NCBI GenBank assembly: GCA_051294375.1 | Contig: CM119265.1 | Coordinates: 14,252,124-14,316,123 of the forward strand | DNA: 64,000 nt | Source: Paraspadella gotoi | Taxonomy: Eukaryota > Chaetognatha | Direction of reading: 5' to 3' | Part shown: piece by piece, positions 25,301 through 35,690 of the stretch | Numbering within the stretch: the first letter of the stretch is position 1 | How the letters are laid out: every line of letters begins with the position of its first letter | Notes under the pieces: generated by a model | What the model was told of the DNA's origin: nothing | What the model saw: the letters and a program-made list of their open reading frames with translations, nothing else | Databases searched by the model: none | Translations under genes and position numbers: made by a program

Positions 25301-28300
25301 ACATTTTATTTATAATTATAAAAAGTTAATTCCGCTTAACCACCTCCAACATTAATTGATTTTTTTATGTTTTGTTCTGTTTTTTGTTATTACAATTTTT
25401 TGTAAGTTGTCATGGTTTTGAATATTTTGTGTAGGGTCTTTTGAGCCATCTGGTACAAGAATATTCACTGTTTTCAAACATTCTAAAATTTTAACTAACC
25501 TTTATTGATTATCATAGCGTCTTCCATATCGTAACCTGTGTACGAAATCACGGCAACAACAGCATTAGTGCCCATCGGATAATTATCCATTTGGTAGTAA
25601 TCGTAGACTCTGGGTCTGACGAAGGGCGTTTGAGGAGTCATCAAGCGGTAAAGCTTATTGTCAGCACGCTGTGGATAAGAGTAGGCGGGCGTCGCCATAG
25701 TCTGCTTTCCCATCTGACACTGATACATGTTTCTTGGACTTTGATTAAAGTCAGAAAAAGGAGTGAGGTTCGCGATAACAGAAAGCATGTTTGTTTTTGA
25801 GAGCTCCAAGTGGGTTGTCTGGCCCGGCGAGATTTCCGTAGAATCGACGGCCACGTTGAGATAAACCTGATAGTCAAATAGAGGAAAGGAAAAGGAGAGT
25901 TAAAGGGAATTGGAAAGAAATGAAATAAAATGAGATAAAACCTGTTCAAATGATCCGATCCATTCGACGGAATTCGCTGAAAGGTTCTTCACCGGCCGCA
26001 TCATTCTCGCTGGACTACAAAAAGAAAAAAAACATTTCTATTTTTTAATTGCGCCGCGAGTACTCGCGGAGCAAATCACTAAGTCACTTTTCGGTCGGTC
26101 GGTCTGTCCCACTTCTTTTAAAAATACACAACTCGCCTATAGTTAATTTATCATTTGTTAAGACAGGAATAAATCTTATATTTAAGTGACTGCTAGCGCT
26201 ATACTTGATTGGCAGGGCGAATGGCAGGATGTTAGAATTTTGCAGGTGGTGCTTTATAATTCGAGCCTCTGTGTATACTTGATTGGCAGGGCGAATGAGG
26301 AGTTAGGAATTTTGCAGGGTGGTGCTTATAATTGAGCCTCTGTGTTATACTTGATTGGCAGGGCGAATGAGGAGTTAGGGAATTTTACAGGGTGGTGCTT
26401 ATAATTCGAGCCTCTGTGTATTAAGGCGTAGTAAAATTTCTAAATTTAACTTTATGTAATTGCATTTTTTGCTTAACTTTTTTGAGCTCTATTAGAATCA
26501 ATTAAAAAACTAAAATATCAAAAGAAATTTTTTAAATATTATATAATTTCAATTTAATTTAATATTACAATTTCATAAAATTCAGTTCCTTGTATTTTGA
26601 TGCTAGTGCGGAGTACAATAAGTATTCCCCGATCTAATACTTAAGGGAGTGGTCTTTTCATACAATTGAAACATTCTTTGAAATATTTTCCACTTCATTA
26701 ATAGGGAGGCCAGGTACTCTGGGAGTAAATAAACGGGACTGTGAGAGAGTCTTGATTGAAAGCTTGCAGGGCTGCTATGTAATTATCTTGTAAGAGTGAT
26801 GGAGGCCTTAAACCACCAGAGCCTGTCCAAAGTCAGGGGCAAGATAGCTTATTTATTAAATGAATGGATAATTTTTATATTGGTTGTACCAATTTCATAA
26901 CAAAATATAATTTTAATTAGCGAATTATTCATGTTTAGAACATTTTTTCAAAAAAATATTTTTAACACTATAACTAATACCAATAATGGATTTGTTTAAT
27001 ACTGTTCCCATTAAAATTTGAATTTGGTTGGCTACCGCTACCAATAGCTACAAATAGGACGATCGAGGTGATTTTCAATATTTTACCCCTGAGCTATGAT
27101 ACAGCGCCATGGAGGGTCCACCCAGGGGGGCAAACTATGACCAAAATTTATTTTTAAAAAAGACAATTTTTTTTGTAGGATCATTTGCATTAACATTTAA
27201 CTTTGTAGAAAAATCATTTTAAAACAAATTTTCAAAAATTTAAATTGATTTTTCTTCTTTTGAATATTGTTAGTTCATCATTTTAGATCTAATTTTTGCT
27301 CCCCTAACGAAAGCTAGCATGAACCTATGTTCATGATCCTAGAATATAAAGCAAAAATTGGTTTTTCATAATAATAGATTTACTTTTCGGGACAAATAAA
27401 CGTTTCTGTAACTGTTCGGGATAAAAAGTTAAACAAAATTTTAAAAAAAAAAATTTATTCAATTTTTGCTTACCTGAGATGACCTATTAGGGACCCATAT
27501 CTCGTCAGGTCAATTTTCAAAATCCTCTCGATATTCCCATTTCTATTGCCCTATAGTTAGTTCATACAAATTTTTTTCAATGTCGGTCAAGTAGTTTGAT
27601 CGGAANNNNNNNNNNNNNNNNNNNNNNNNNNNNNNNNNNNNNNNNNNNNNNNNNNNNNNNNNNNNNNNNNNNNNNNNNNNNNNNNNNNNNNNNNNNNNNN
27701 NNNNNNNNNNNNNNNNNNNNNNNNNNNNNNNNNNNNNNNNNNNNNNNNNNNNNNNNNNNNNNNNNNNNNNNNNNNNNNNNNNNNNNNNNNNNNNNNNNNN
27801 NNNNNNNNNNNNNNNNNNNNNNNNNNNNNNNNNNNNNNNNNNNNNNNNNNNNNNNNNNNNNNNNNNNNNNNNNNNNNNNNNNNNNNNNNNNNNNNNNNNN
27901 NNNNNNNNNNNNNNNNNNNNNNNNNNNNNNNNNNNNNNNNNNNNNNNNNNNNNNNNNNNNNNNNNNNNNNNNNNNNNNNNNNNNNNNNNNNNNNNNNNNN
28001 NNNNNNNNNNNNNNNNNNNNNNNNNNNNNNNNNNNNNNNNNNNNNNNNNNNNNNNNNNNNNNNNNNNNNNNNNNNNNNNNNNNNNNNNNNNNNNNNNNNN
28101 NNNNNNNATTACAACTTTTTAAAATTTTGATATTTTATTACTGAAAATGAGCAAAAACTATTAAAATCATTGGATGATGATAATGATAAAAATAATTTTT
28201 TCAGGTTTTTCTTAATTTTGACCTACTTATCATAAAAAAATATTGAAAAAAGAATTATACTGTGTAGATAACTATTTATAAGCTATCCGAATCTGCTTTT

Positions 28301-31300
28301 GAAAATAAAAAATCTCAAAAATTTTTTTTTTAGCATTTCCTATCTATAAATAAATATTAAAAGGCTTATTTTTACATTCGCTGACCGAGATTTTGAGGTC
28401 AGTCATTTTTTTTCCGCTTCTTAAGAACGACGTATAGAAATCTCGCTACGCAAAAATTTAAAAAAAGATACTGGAAAGGGTAAAAAAACTTTTTATTATA
28501 AATCCTAAATAACCCCTAACCTTAATGAAAGCTTACATTGAAGCTGATACACGTTTGAAATTTACGTTTCTTTATAAAACTCGTATGTAAACAATTTATT
28601 TTTTACCTCAAACATAAAAATTTAAAACTACTATTATCTATTATAAAATTATAAAATTTATACTACTGAATAAAAAAAATGTAAATTATTTCACAAACTG
28701 AGACTCGATGCTAGAGGGAAAACAAAATTAAATGGATTAACAAAACACCGACCGGTGGTAGCTAAAGTTGGTTGCAGACGTCAAATAGTAAAGTTACCCA
28801 TATTAAAAAATTAATTACTAGTGCTTCTAGCCATTTTAGAAAATGTTGGTCCATTGAAAGTTTTCTCAGAAATGTATGAAGTTTCATCTGGGAATGTTCC
28901 CAAATCAAACTTCTGACCCAACCCATTGACAAAGTTTGGCTCTACCATTGGGATACTGTACGCAAAATCGTATCAAATTTGGTTAAAAACCGATTCTATG
29001 TTCGAAAAAGCGAAAGAGCATTTTCTAATATGAAGCCTTCTGTAGTTATCAACCATTAAACGTTTATTAAACAAATTTTATAGTCATGTAGTCATGTGAT
29101 CACAAGGAAATACATGTGAAAAGAAAGTCACTGCGGCGCAACACATTGGATGGATCAATCTTGTTTTATTACCTTTAATAATAACTTTTTTATGAAATTA
29201 AATAATATTTTCTGTAATCTTTATTCCTACTATTTAATTAACAAACCATTCCAATGGTATGGTATTAAAATGATTTATAATGTAACTCTTTTAAACTTGC
29301 TATAAGTTTTTAATGATACATAGTTAACTTTACCTGGTAAATAAAAACATTCCAGGCTCTTGACTAGCGACATCAGTGGCAGGCACAAATCCAATTTCTA
29401 AAAAATTAGGAATGCTGTTGTCGCTCTCCGCCTTCATTCGGCGGAGAAGAGTGGCCGTGGAGGCAGCACCAGATCGGGGCAAGCAACCGACGACTTCGCC
29501 GTCTACCAAAACCGTATAAGAGTCAGATGCTGAAGACGATTCGTCCAGCTCCTCGAGGGGCACGAGTCCAGATCGTCGAAGCACCTCGAGAAGACCCGAA
29601 GTGCATACTCGTTGATTGACTATCTCACAGGAGGCCGCCAAGTGGTTAAGAAGTCCGCAAGGGGTACCGTCGGGCGTGTGTACCGGGCAGAGAAAACCCC
29701 ACGCCTCCGGAAGTAGTTTGCGGACGGTCGTAGTTCTCATTTCCGTGAAGTATGCGCCACGATGTATGCAACGAAAATGAGCCAGAAAACGGTAGAAGTT
29801 AATCTTTTCTATTTAAAGAGCGAAAATATTTTATTTTTAAATAATAGCCTTTTCCGAAAAAGCAATACAAATCCAATTTAAGTAGAGTAGAATGTACCTG
29901 CGACGACGGAGAATCCAGATGCCTGCATCAATCCAAGTCCAGATTGGGAGACGACGTTCCCGGTGGCGAGCAAGTACTCAAATGCTTTCGTTAAAGGGGT
30001 CATTTTTCGAAGGGCGGTAGAAATCACGGATTCACCCGAGGAGGAGACTAGGGTCTCCCCGATAGATTCATCAGTTTGGTCTGCTTTTAAGATGTTTAGT
30101 TTGACTGCAGTTAACCAAGTTACCAACCTCTCTTTAAGCAGCATTCCAAGGAGATGACCGGGCAAAAGCACTTCCTGATTCATCGGAGAGTCAGGATTTT
30201 CGGCGCAGCATTTTCCATTGACAAATCTAAACAGTTTTCGCGTCATGTACACCAGGAGGTTAAATTTTTCCACATGTCGTTGTCTTAAGTGAGGCAGGAT
30301 GCAGTTGGTGATGAGGTACTCGCCGACCTGCTGATTGCTCCACCAGGGAGGACAGTCCGGTAGACGAATCCGGAAGAGTCTGCCTATATAGCTCATGGTT
30401 TCCTATAAAGAACCATTTTTCTGTCATCAATTTCATTCATTTCATAAATTTAAGCTAAAATACACCTGTTGATCTCCCATTGGAACATTTTCCGAAAGAG
30501 AGCTTCGTATCATTTCAATAATAGATGCCTTCAGGAAAGAGTCATCCTCCTGACCCTGAATCATTCGTCGATAGATAAACTGGTCCGTCTGATTGACTAG
30601 GCACTTCAAAATCATGATGACTGGAACCAAAAATTGCTCTTTGCGATGAGTAAACCCAACCGTAACAACGCCGTTGCTGTTCAGAGTGAATAGCAATACA
30701 GGAAATTTGTCAGGCAATGTAAACGACTTATTAAACGTTTATTATTGGCATATACCTGAGGTAGTGAAGAGTGTTGGTGAGGCTTGATTGGTCTTCCTTT
30801 ACGCTCCGAATAAGAATCCCTTTTTCGGTGTACAAAGGTCCGCGAGATTTCCATGATTTTCTTTCCATTGCGAGTGGGTAATTTCGACGAGTCATGACGA
30901 GCATTCTAGAGAGATTCGAAACTACGTTTGTATGCCATTTAAGAAACAATTCACAGTTTAAAAGGGAACTTGGAAACAGGAAGGGACCGAATAGTGTTCA
31001 TTAAATACCTAATAACTTTTTCAATTCCGTTGATCACGAAGTATCCACCCATTTCATGGGCTTCCTCTCCTAAGGCTACCAACTCTTTCGGTGTCTTTCC
31101 ATGCAGATTGCATCGAGTAGTCTTCAACATAATAGGAATTTCTCCGAGGTCAGGGGAAACCATTCCTGAATAAAAGGTTATAGGCTAAATTTTACTTTCG
31201 CCGACCGGGGTTTTGGCGACTTTTAAAAAACCACTTAAAAATATTTATTTTATAAAAAAAAATAATAAAAATTGGCTTATTTTTACATTCGCTGACCGGG

Positions 31301-32607
31301 ATTTTACGGTCGGTTATTTTTTTTTTCCGTTTCTTATGAGCGACGTATAAAAAACTTTTTATTACAAATCCCTGACCACCCCTAACCCTAACCACCCCTA
31401 ATCCCTATCCAACTGCTAACCTTTTAAAAAAAATAATATAAAAATATTGTTTCCTTTTTTTTGTTGGTTTACGTACTACGAGTTTTATTAAGAAACAAAT
31501 TTCGGACATGTTTCGGCTTCAATGTAAACCATCAGCGCAAAAACGAATTAATTAGTAAAACAAATATTTTTACAAATTTTGAAGTTTGAAGAAAGAAAAA
31601 GAGAGAACCTGTAAAAATACTTGTTTCACAAATCTGTTCTTGCTCTGATGAAAGCTTACATTGAAGCTGAAACATGTCTGAAATTTATGTTTCTTTATAA
31701 AACTCGTACATAAACAATTCATTTTCTACCTCAAACATAAAAATAACAATTAAAATTAAAAAAATTATTATTTAATATAAAATTATAAAGTTGATATTAT
31801 TAAACAAAAAAATGTATATTATTTTGCAAACTAAGATTCGACGCTAAAGGGAAAACAAAATTAAATGGATTAACAAAGCATGGTGGTAGCTAAAGATGGT
31901 TGCGGACGTCGAATAGTAAAATTACACTAAAAATTATTATCTAATTACCCTAACCTTAAACCCTTTTAACCCTAACCAGTAACCACCCTTAACCCTAAAC
32001 CACCCTTACATCTCAACCCGGTCGGCGAAAGAAAAATTAACCAAGGTTTTAATATATATAAAGAAATATTACGATCATATCCTTAACATTTACCTTTTAG
32101 TTTTTCGTTGACCTTCCAAGCAAAGGTAGCCAAGAGAGGGGCCTTGTAGGTGGTTCCTCGCTGACGGCATTCAGCAGGAAAAACATTTGAAGCAAAAGAG
32201 TTGATGAAACTTTTTCGTTTGCCTAAATTCTGAAAGAAAAAAAGTGAGGACAGCTTAACAACTGGGTAACAAACATTAACTTAGATATGTACCTTTTCAC
32301 TTTCGATGGACGGTCTGCCAACTTCAAGTTCCTCAAAAGAGAGAGAGACCCTGGTGCCATTGTGAAGAGCGAACTCGACTTTTGGGAGATCGGCCAGCAT
32401 GAGACGAACCCCTTCGGAAACGAGCCAATCAAAGGATTCTCTATGGGGCCGAGTAAGTCGCACGAGTGGTTCATGCTGCGAATCTGGAATCTCGCTAAAT
32501 TTTTTGCTCAAATTTGTTAATTTGATGGATGATGGGATTTGTGAAGCCTCCACCGAAGGAGCGTCTTCTTTAAAGAAATTGTTTTGCCGATTTTCTTGTT
32601 TTTTCAT
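19308..32607 (-). CDS. POLR1B: DNA-directed RNA polymerase I subunit RPA2 (second-largest subunit)
   Basis: Beta-like subunit of RNA polymerase I, which transcribes pre-rRNA in the nucleolus. Fourteen coding exons: 32607-32293, 32229-32094, 31165-31009, 30905-30756, 30676-30466, 30402-29898, 29808-29334, 26014-25942, 25866-25500, 24495-24212, 24155-24015, 23931-23593, 23151-23020, 19550-19308; 3,528 nt, 1,175 aa (human about 1,135). Landmarks in order: [113 protein letters not shown], and a C-terminal zinc ribbon (CTEC ... CRVC) ending [14 protein letters not shown]. The ATG at 32607 is preferred; an in-frame ATG at 32640 lies upstream of a possible acceptor (AG at 32616-32617). The last intron (19,551-23,019) contains an oppositely oriented gene, and the intron at 26,015-29,333 contains a 502-N gap. 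Confidence 0.96.
19690..20008. repeat. Local AT-rich duplication ending in a 10-N gap
   Basis: The block at 19,690-19,785 (aattaatttgtaaacagaaa ... aaaattacagtt) recurs at 19,910-19,998, immediately before ten Ns at 19,999-20,008. A related sequence lies in inverse orientation near 56,340-56,600. The duplication next to a gap may be partly an assembly artefact. Confidence 0.55.
20035..20400 (+). mobile_element. 3' fragment of the same non-LTR retrotransposon as at 6.4-7.8 kb
   Basis: Nearly identical to 7,470-7,830: [20 protein letters not shown] and [12 protein letters not shown] translations, then the same T-rich 3' UTR and an A-rich tail at about 20,378-20,400. It is truncated at the 5' side close to the gap at 19,999-20,008. 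It lies in the last POLR1B intron. Confidence 0.75.
20401..20860. repeat. Dispersed repeat copy with (agc)n, (ga)n and cgacgacgcc blocks
   Basis: Contains a short agcagcggcagcagcag run, GA-rich DNA, then a block (20,620-20,830) whose reverse complement closely matches 55,990-56,200 and, less well, 52,655-52,850 (ggcgtcgtcgt, gttccaaattatagatc, tgtatgaagctgaaaat, agcttctcatcatc). Dispersed non-coding repeat family. Confidence 0.65.
21002..22832 (+). CDS. Unrecognised coiled-coil protein nested in the last POLR1B intron
   Basis: Not recognised. Seven exons can be chained with consistent phases: 21002-21492, 21599-21812, 21871-22084, 22144-22223, 22299-22437, 22485-22541, 22775-22832 (stop TAA 22830-22832). 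Exon 1 opens after an acceptor-like AG (21000-21001) with no ATG before it; the first in-frame ATG is at 21070, so either an upstream exon is missing or the transcript is trans-spliced there. The second intron looks GC-AG (AATAG|GCAAGA, 58 nt). The protein is strongly helical and charged: an acidic N-terminus, then heptad-rich segments ([38 protein letters not shown], an Arg/Ala-rich stretch around [18 protein letters not shown]), and a basic C-terminus ([18 protein letters not shown]). The style suggests a cytoskeletal or structural protein; no function is proposed. Exons 4-7 are less certain than 1-3. Confidence 0.65.
23190..23535. repeat. Dispersed repeat, inverted relative to 26,583-26,905 (POLR1B intron)
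   Basis: Carries 'aagctatcttgccc', 'ggcctccatcactcttacaa' and 'gtattagatcgggtaat' in the opposite orientation to the copy at 26,583-26,905. Both copies lie in introns of POLR1B, so the transcript contains complementary segments of roughly 320 nt. A partial third copy is at 63,222-63,340. Confidence 0.75.
24925..25000. repeat. (TTA)n microsatellite
   Basis: Trinucleotide run of att/gtt units inside the POLR1B intron between exons 24212-24495 and 25500-25866. The same intron has a CT-rich tract (tctctctctctcacatccc) at about 25,175-25,235. Confidence 0.8.
26200..26420. repeat. Tandem triplication of a ~72-bp unit
   Basis: Three consecutive units each beginning 'tatacttgattggcagggcg' and ending 'gagcctctgtg', with small indels and substitutions between them; intronic in POLR1B. 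No coding role seen. Confidence 0.85.
26583..26905. repeat. Dispersed repeat, partner of the inverted copy at 23,190-23,535
   Basis: Reads 'cttgtattttgatgctagtg' through 'ggtggtaccaatttcat'-like sequence; the reverse complement is found at 23,190-23,535. The end motif 'ttggttgtaccaatttcata' also terminates the inverted-repeat arms at 33.8-34.2 kb, linking these repeats. Confidence 0.75.
27606..28107. other. Assembly gap (502 N)
   Basis: Run of Ns in the large POLR1B intron (26,015-29,333). The intron around it is AT-rich and made of dispersed repeats (for example 26,990-27,060 matches 53,725-53,775, and 28,830-28,960 is the reverse complement of 53,173-53,310). Confidence 0.99.
28366..28815. 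mobile_element. Copy of a TIR/telomere-like element family (family member at 31,190-32,040)
   Basis: Shares with 31,270-31,930 the blocks 'cttatttttacattcgctgacc', 'gacgtata(g/a)aa', 'gaaagcttacattgaagctg', 'tttctttataaaactcgta', and 'aaattaaatggattaacaaa'. Includes a short 'aataacccctaacc' run. No transposase seen. Confidence 0.6.
31190..32040. mobile_element. TIR-bounded element with degenerate CCCTAA-type arrays (POLR1B intron)
   Basis: The left end reads 'ttttactttcgccgaccggg' and the right end 'cccggtcggcgaaagaaaaa', which are inverted copies. Inside are degenerate telomere-like runs at about 31,375-31,420 and 31,940-32,010 and an internal copy of a 'tttacattcgctgaccggg' end. Fills most of the intron 31,166-32,093. 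Non-autonomous. Confidence 0.65.
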
Positions 32608-32819
32608 TTTTTTCACTAAATTAAAATTTATTATTGACATATATTATTAGTGGTCCAAACAAATAAAAAACTAAAATTAAGTCAACCACCATATTACAAA
32701 ATAAAAAAGTCCAACGAAACTGTTCTGAAACCGTTCTGAAACCCAGTATGGGTGGCGCCAAAATGACAATTAATTTGACTTTAATTAACCTAATTAAAAT
32801 TAAAGTGGGATGGACTGGG

Positions 32820-32945
32820 TAATGGCAAAGCCGCCGATAGGCACGGGCCCTCTGCCAGATCCAAAGCTCTGGACTAAATAAACATGCAGTCTTCAGATAT
32901 TTCCCTGTCAACACGAGGTGACACCGTTTCGTGTGGGGCGCCCTT
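32820..32945. repeat. Fragment of the SINE-like composite repeat
   Basis: 'gggccctctgccagatccaaa', 'gctctgga', 'gaggtgacaccg', and 'ggcgccc' match the 58.7-59.3 kb copies in the reverse orientation. Confidence 0.6.
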
Positions 32946-33720
32946 TGAATTTAAGTAATATAAGGATCTGACGACCATCTAATAATGCTACGAAGACCGG
33001 TTCAGTCAACAAAGATATCAACTATCCATTCGTCATTTGCCCTTGGTGATGAACAGAAACTACATAGGTTCTTCTATGATTCTTCAGTTATATCATTTGT
33101 GATTATAACATTGTTAAATTACGTTTTAAATGCTCTCATTTTATTATTGTATCTGTTTATTAAATATTTTTGGCGATCCCGGAGTTGAATTCCTTCTGGA
33201 GGCTTATGGGAAAACGAAGAGAAAGAAGAGGAAAAAATAAAGTTTGTTTCTTTACGGAAAAGAAAATTTAAGACCGTAACAATAATATTAAAAACGTTTT
33301 TAAGCTTCACGAGCTAAAGATTTCTTTTTAATTCTTTAAAAAACTTAATTATAATTTTTTTTATTGCCTTTGATAAATATTTATAAAATAACAATTTTTA
33401 TTAGTGATAACCACGATTATTTAATAATTCGGATATGTTTTGGTTCTTGTTTTTTAAACCTTCATCAACCAGTTTTAATAGTTTTAATAAATATTTGAAT
33501 ACTAATTTTAAAAGATAGAGAGAGAAGCAATTTTAACCTTGATATCTCTCACTATCTCCGAATTATTAAATGACCATTATAATCATAAAAAAAACTCTGT
33601 TACTTTATAAATATTATTATTATATTTTTTATAAATTTATTAATATTTAAATATTATTTTTTGAAATGTTTAATTATTATATATTTAAGCAGAAACTTAA
33701 TTTTAAATTTAACTTTCATT

Positions 33721-33840
33721 TACCCTTAACCCAAACTTACCCCTAACCTAAAGTTACCTCTACCCCTAACTTACCCTTACCCCTAACTTACCCCTAAACC
33801 TAACTTGCCCCTAACTTATTTTTAACCTTAATTTATTGTA
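33721..33840. repeat. Degenerate telomere-like CCCTAA array
   Basis: About 120 bp of variants such as cccttaaccc, cccctaacctaa and cccctaacttac, an interstitial telomere-like tract running into the left arm of the inverted repeat at 33,816. Confidence 0.7.
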
Positions 33841-34175
33841 ACCTTAATTTTTACCCAAATATATATTGGTTGTACCAATTTCATATAACAATAATAAAAT
33901 ATATTAAAAAAAAATTATGATATCTGAATTTTTTTATTTTTTTTCCCGAAACGTTGTCTTTTTTTTTAAAATTCTTTAAGAAAAACCTTGCTCTTCGTTT
34001 TCCCATAGGCCTCCAGAGGGCATTGATCTCCAGGAATGCCAACATGGGAAAAAAATAAAGGAATTCAGATATCATAATTTTTTAAAATATTTTTTATTAT
34101 TGTTATATGAAATTGGTACAACCAATATATATTTGGGTAAAAATTAAGGTTACAATAAATTAAGGTTAAAAATAG
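33816..34175. repeat. Long inverted repeat (arms ~130 nt, spacer ~95 nt)
   Basis: The left arm 33,816-33,948 ('tttttaaccttaatttattg' ... 'tatctgaattttttta') is matched almost perfectly by the reverse complement of 34,042-34,175. The arms include the 'ggttgtaccaatttcatata' motif. The spacer contains 'cataggcctccagagggcat'. Able to fold into a long hairpin; probably a foldback transposon. Confidence 0.85.
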
Positions 34176-34679
34176 GCCACATAGTATTGTGATAAAGAGA
34201 CGATGAGACGAAAGTCAAGTCAAGCATCTGAGTTATTGATAGTCGTCTGAACTTTGCATTATAGGCGGGTCCTAACAATAATATGTTTTGTAGGGGAAGG
34301 GTCTCTTTTGCGTCCTTCAGCGTCCTAAGCTCCGGGTTGTCTAGTATTGTTGTTTTGCATTATTATTAAAAAGACAATGCCGAGATGCACGTTGATTTAA
34401 AAATGACGCAAGATTACGCCATCCCTGAGTCGTCGTCTAGGTCGAGGAGGGGGTTCTTAAGACTTTACAGTTTTTTGTGTTTTTTTTTTTCTGTTAGGGA
34501 AAAAAGAAAAACATTATGAAAAGAAAATAGTCATTGGCAAATAGAAAGGTGAACAGGAAAAACGATTGGGAAAAAAGGTAGATCGTGGATAATGGTTTCA
34601 AAAACCGAATGTTAATTTGTTGTTTTTGCAATGTACGGAGGACCATCTACAACTCAGATGCTCTTTTATATCGGGGTTT

Positions 34680-35090
34680 CTTCATTTTTAAGCAGGTTGG
34701 CATTGTCGCGCTGGAGAGAGAAACTCGATTTCGAGAGCGCCGTCTTTGCCCCACCGACGGGCGTCCTGTCGAGCGATTGATTTACAGTCGTCATCCAAGA
34801 GTCACAACTACAACGTCACGTGATCTGTACATCTTTTCCTCTTCCTCCTCCTTCTCTTCCTCCTCGGCGAAAACGAGGCCCGCATCAACAAAAAGAACGA
34901 GGGAGAAGAAATTTTCGTTGTGACATCGAAGGAGTTATCATGAAAATGGGATAACAAGCGCTCTGTTGGCTGTGTTAGGATCCACCGAGAATCTTCGAGG
35001 AACTTACTCTCATCGGCGAGGCACTTCATATGTCCATGGAAAATCGTCCAAAGGCAAGAATTGGCAGCCGGAGTGGATCGTATATGAAGT
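34680..35090. other. GC-rich island of uncertain role
   Basis: GC-richer than its surroundings, with open frames on both strands (for example 34,585-34,923 plus and 34,808-35,029 minus) but no homologue recognised and no clear splice chain. It contains a CACGTG E-box near 34,816. It could be the promoter or a 5' non-coding exon of the zinc-finger gene, or an unrecognised gene. Confidence 0.35.
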
Positions 35091-35520
35091 AAACATTTTT
35101 TCTCTGACCATCGAATTATAGTACCTTTATACCTTTATAAAATCTGCAAAATATAGTACCTTTATACCTGCAAAGTATATAGATATTCAAAAAGCAGGTA
35201 AATTATTATTTAAAAATTCTGTTAGAACTGAAGACTCGTGAATCGTGATATCTGAGTTCTGACTTTACTTCGTCACAACACAAGGACTTATCGTTTAGGA
35301 TCATTCGTGCTTACGTCGTTCGTTACTATTTAGTCCTTTCGTCGAGTTTCAATATTTTTTAGTATTTTTTTTGTTTCTAAATTTATACTGCTTTTTGTAA
35401 TTCTTTTGATGGTTTTGAGTATTTTGATTGTGCTTTGATTATTTTATTAAGGTACCCTTTTTAAACTCTTCATAAACTAAAAGAGAAATAAAGACTATTT
35501 CATCGTCGATCTGTTCAAGC

Positions 35521-35690
35521 CACCGAATCATGCCTTTGAAGCATCTTTGGATTAACGAAGCATCTCGCCGGGGTAGAGGAGTTTCCTGGAAAATTCTCGG
35601 NNNNNNNNNNTGCCTTTGAAGCATCTCTGGATTAACGAAGCATCTCGCCGGGGTAGAGGAGTTTCTTGGAAAATTCTCGGGGGCGTTTTA
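35521..35690. repeat. Same 70-bp sequence on both sides of a 10-N gap
   Basis: 'tgcctttgaagcatct' through 'ggaaaattctcgg' occurs at 35,531-35,600 and again at 35,611-35,680, separated by ten Ns (35,601-35,610), with two mismatches. Probably unmerged contig ends or two alleles, not a true tandem repeat. Confidence 0.8.

Noticed and set aside
27596-28144. 182-residue open frame made almost wholly of unknown residues
   Set aside because: It is the N-gap read as an open frame; no sequence supports it.
31375-31425. True telomere or chromosome end
   Set aside because: CCCTAA-like runs are short, degenerate and embedded inside TIR elements within a gene intron.
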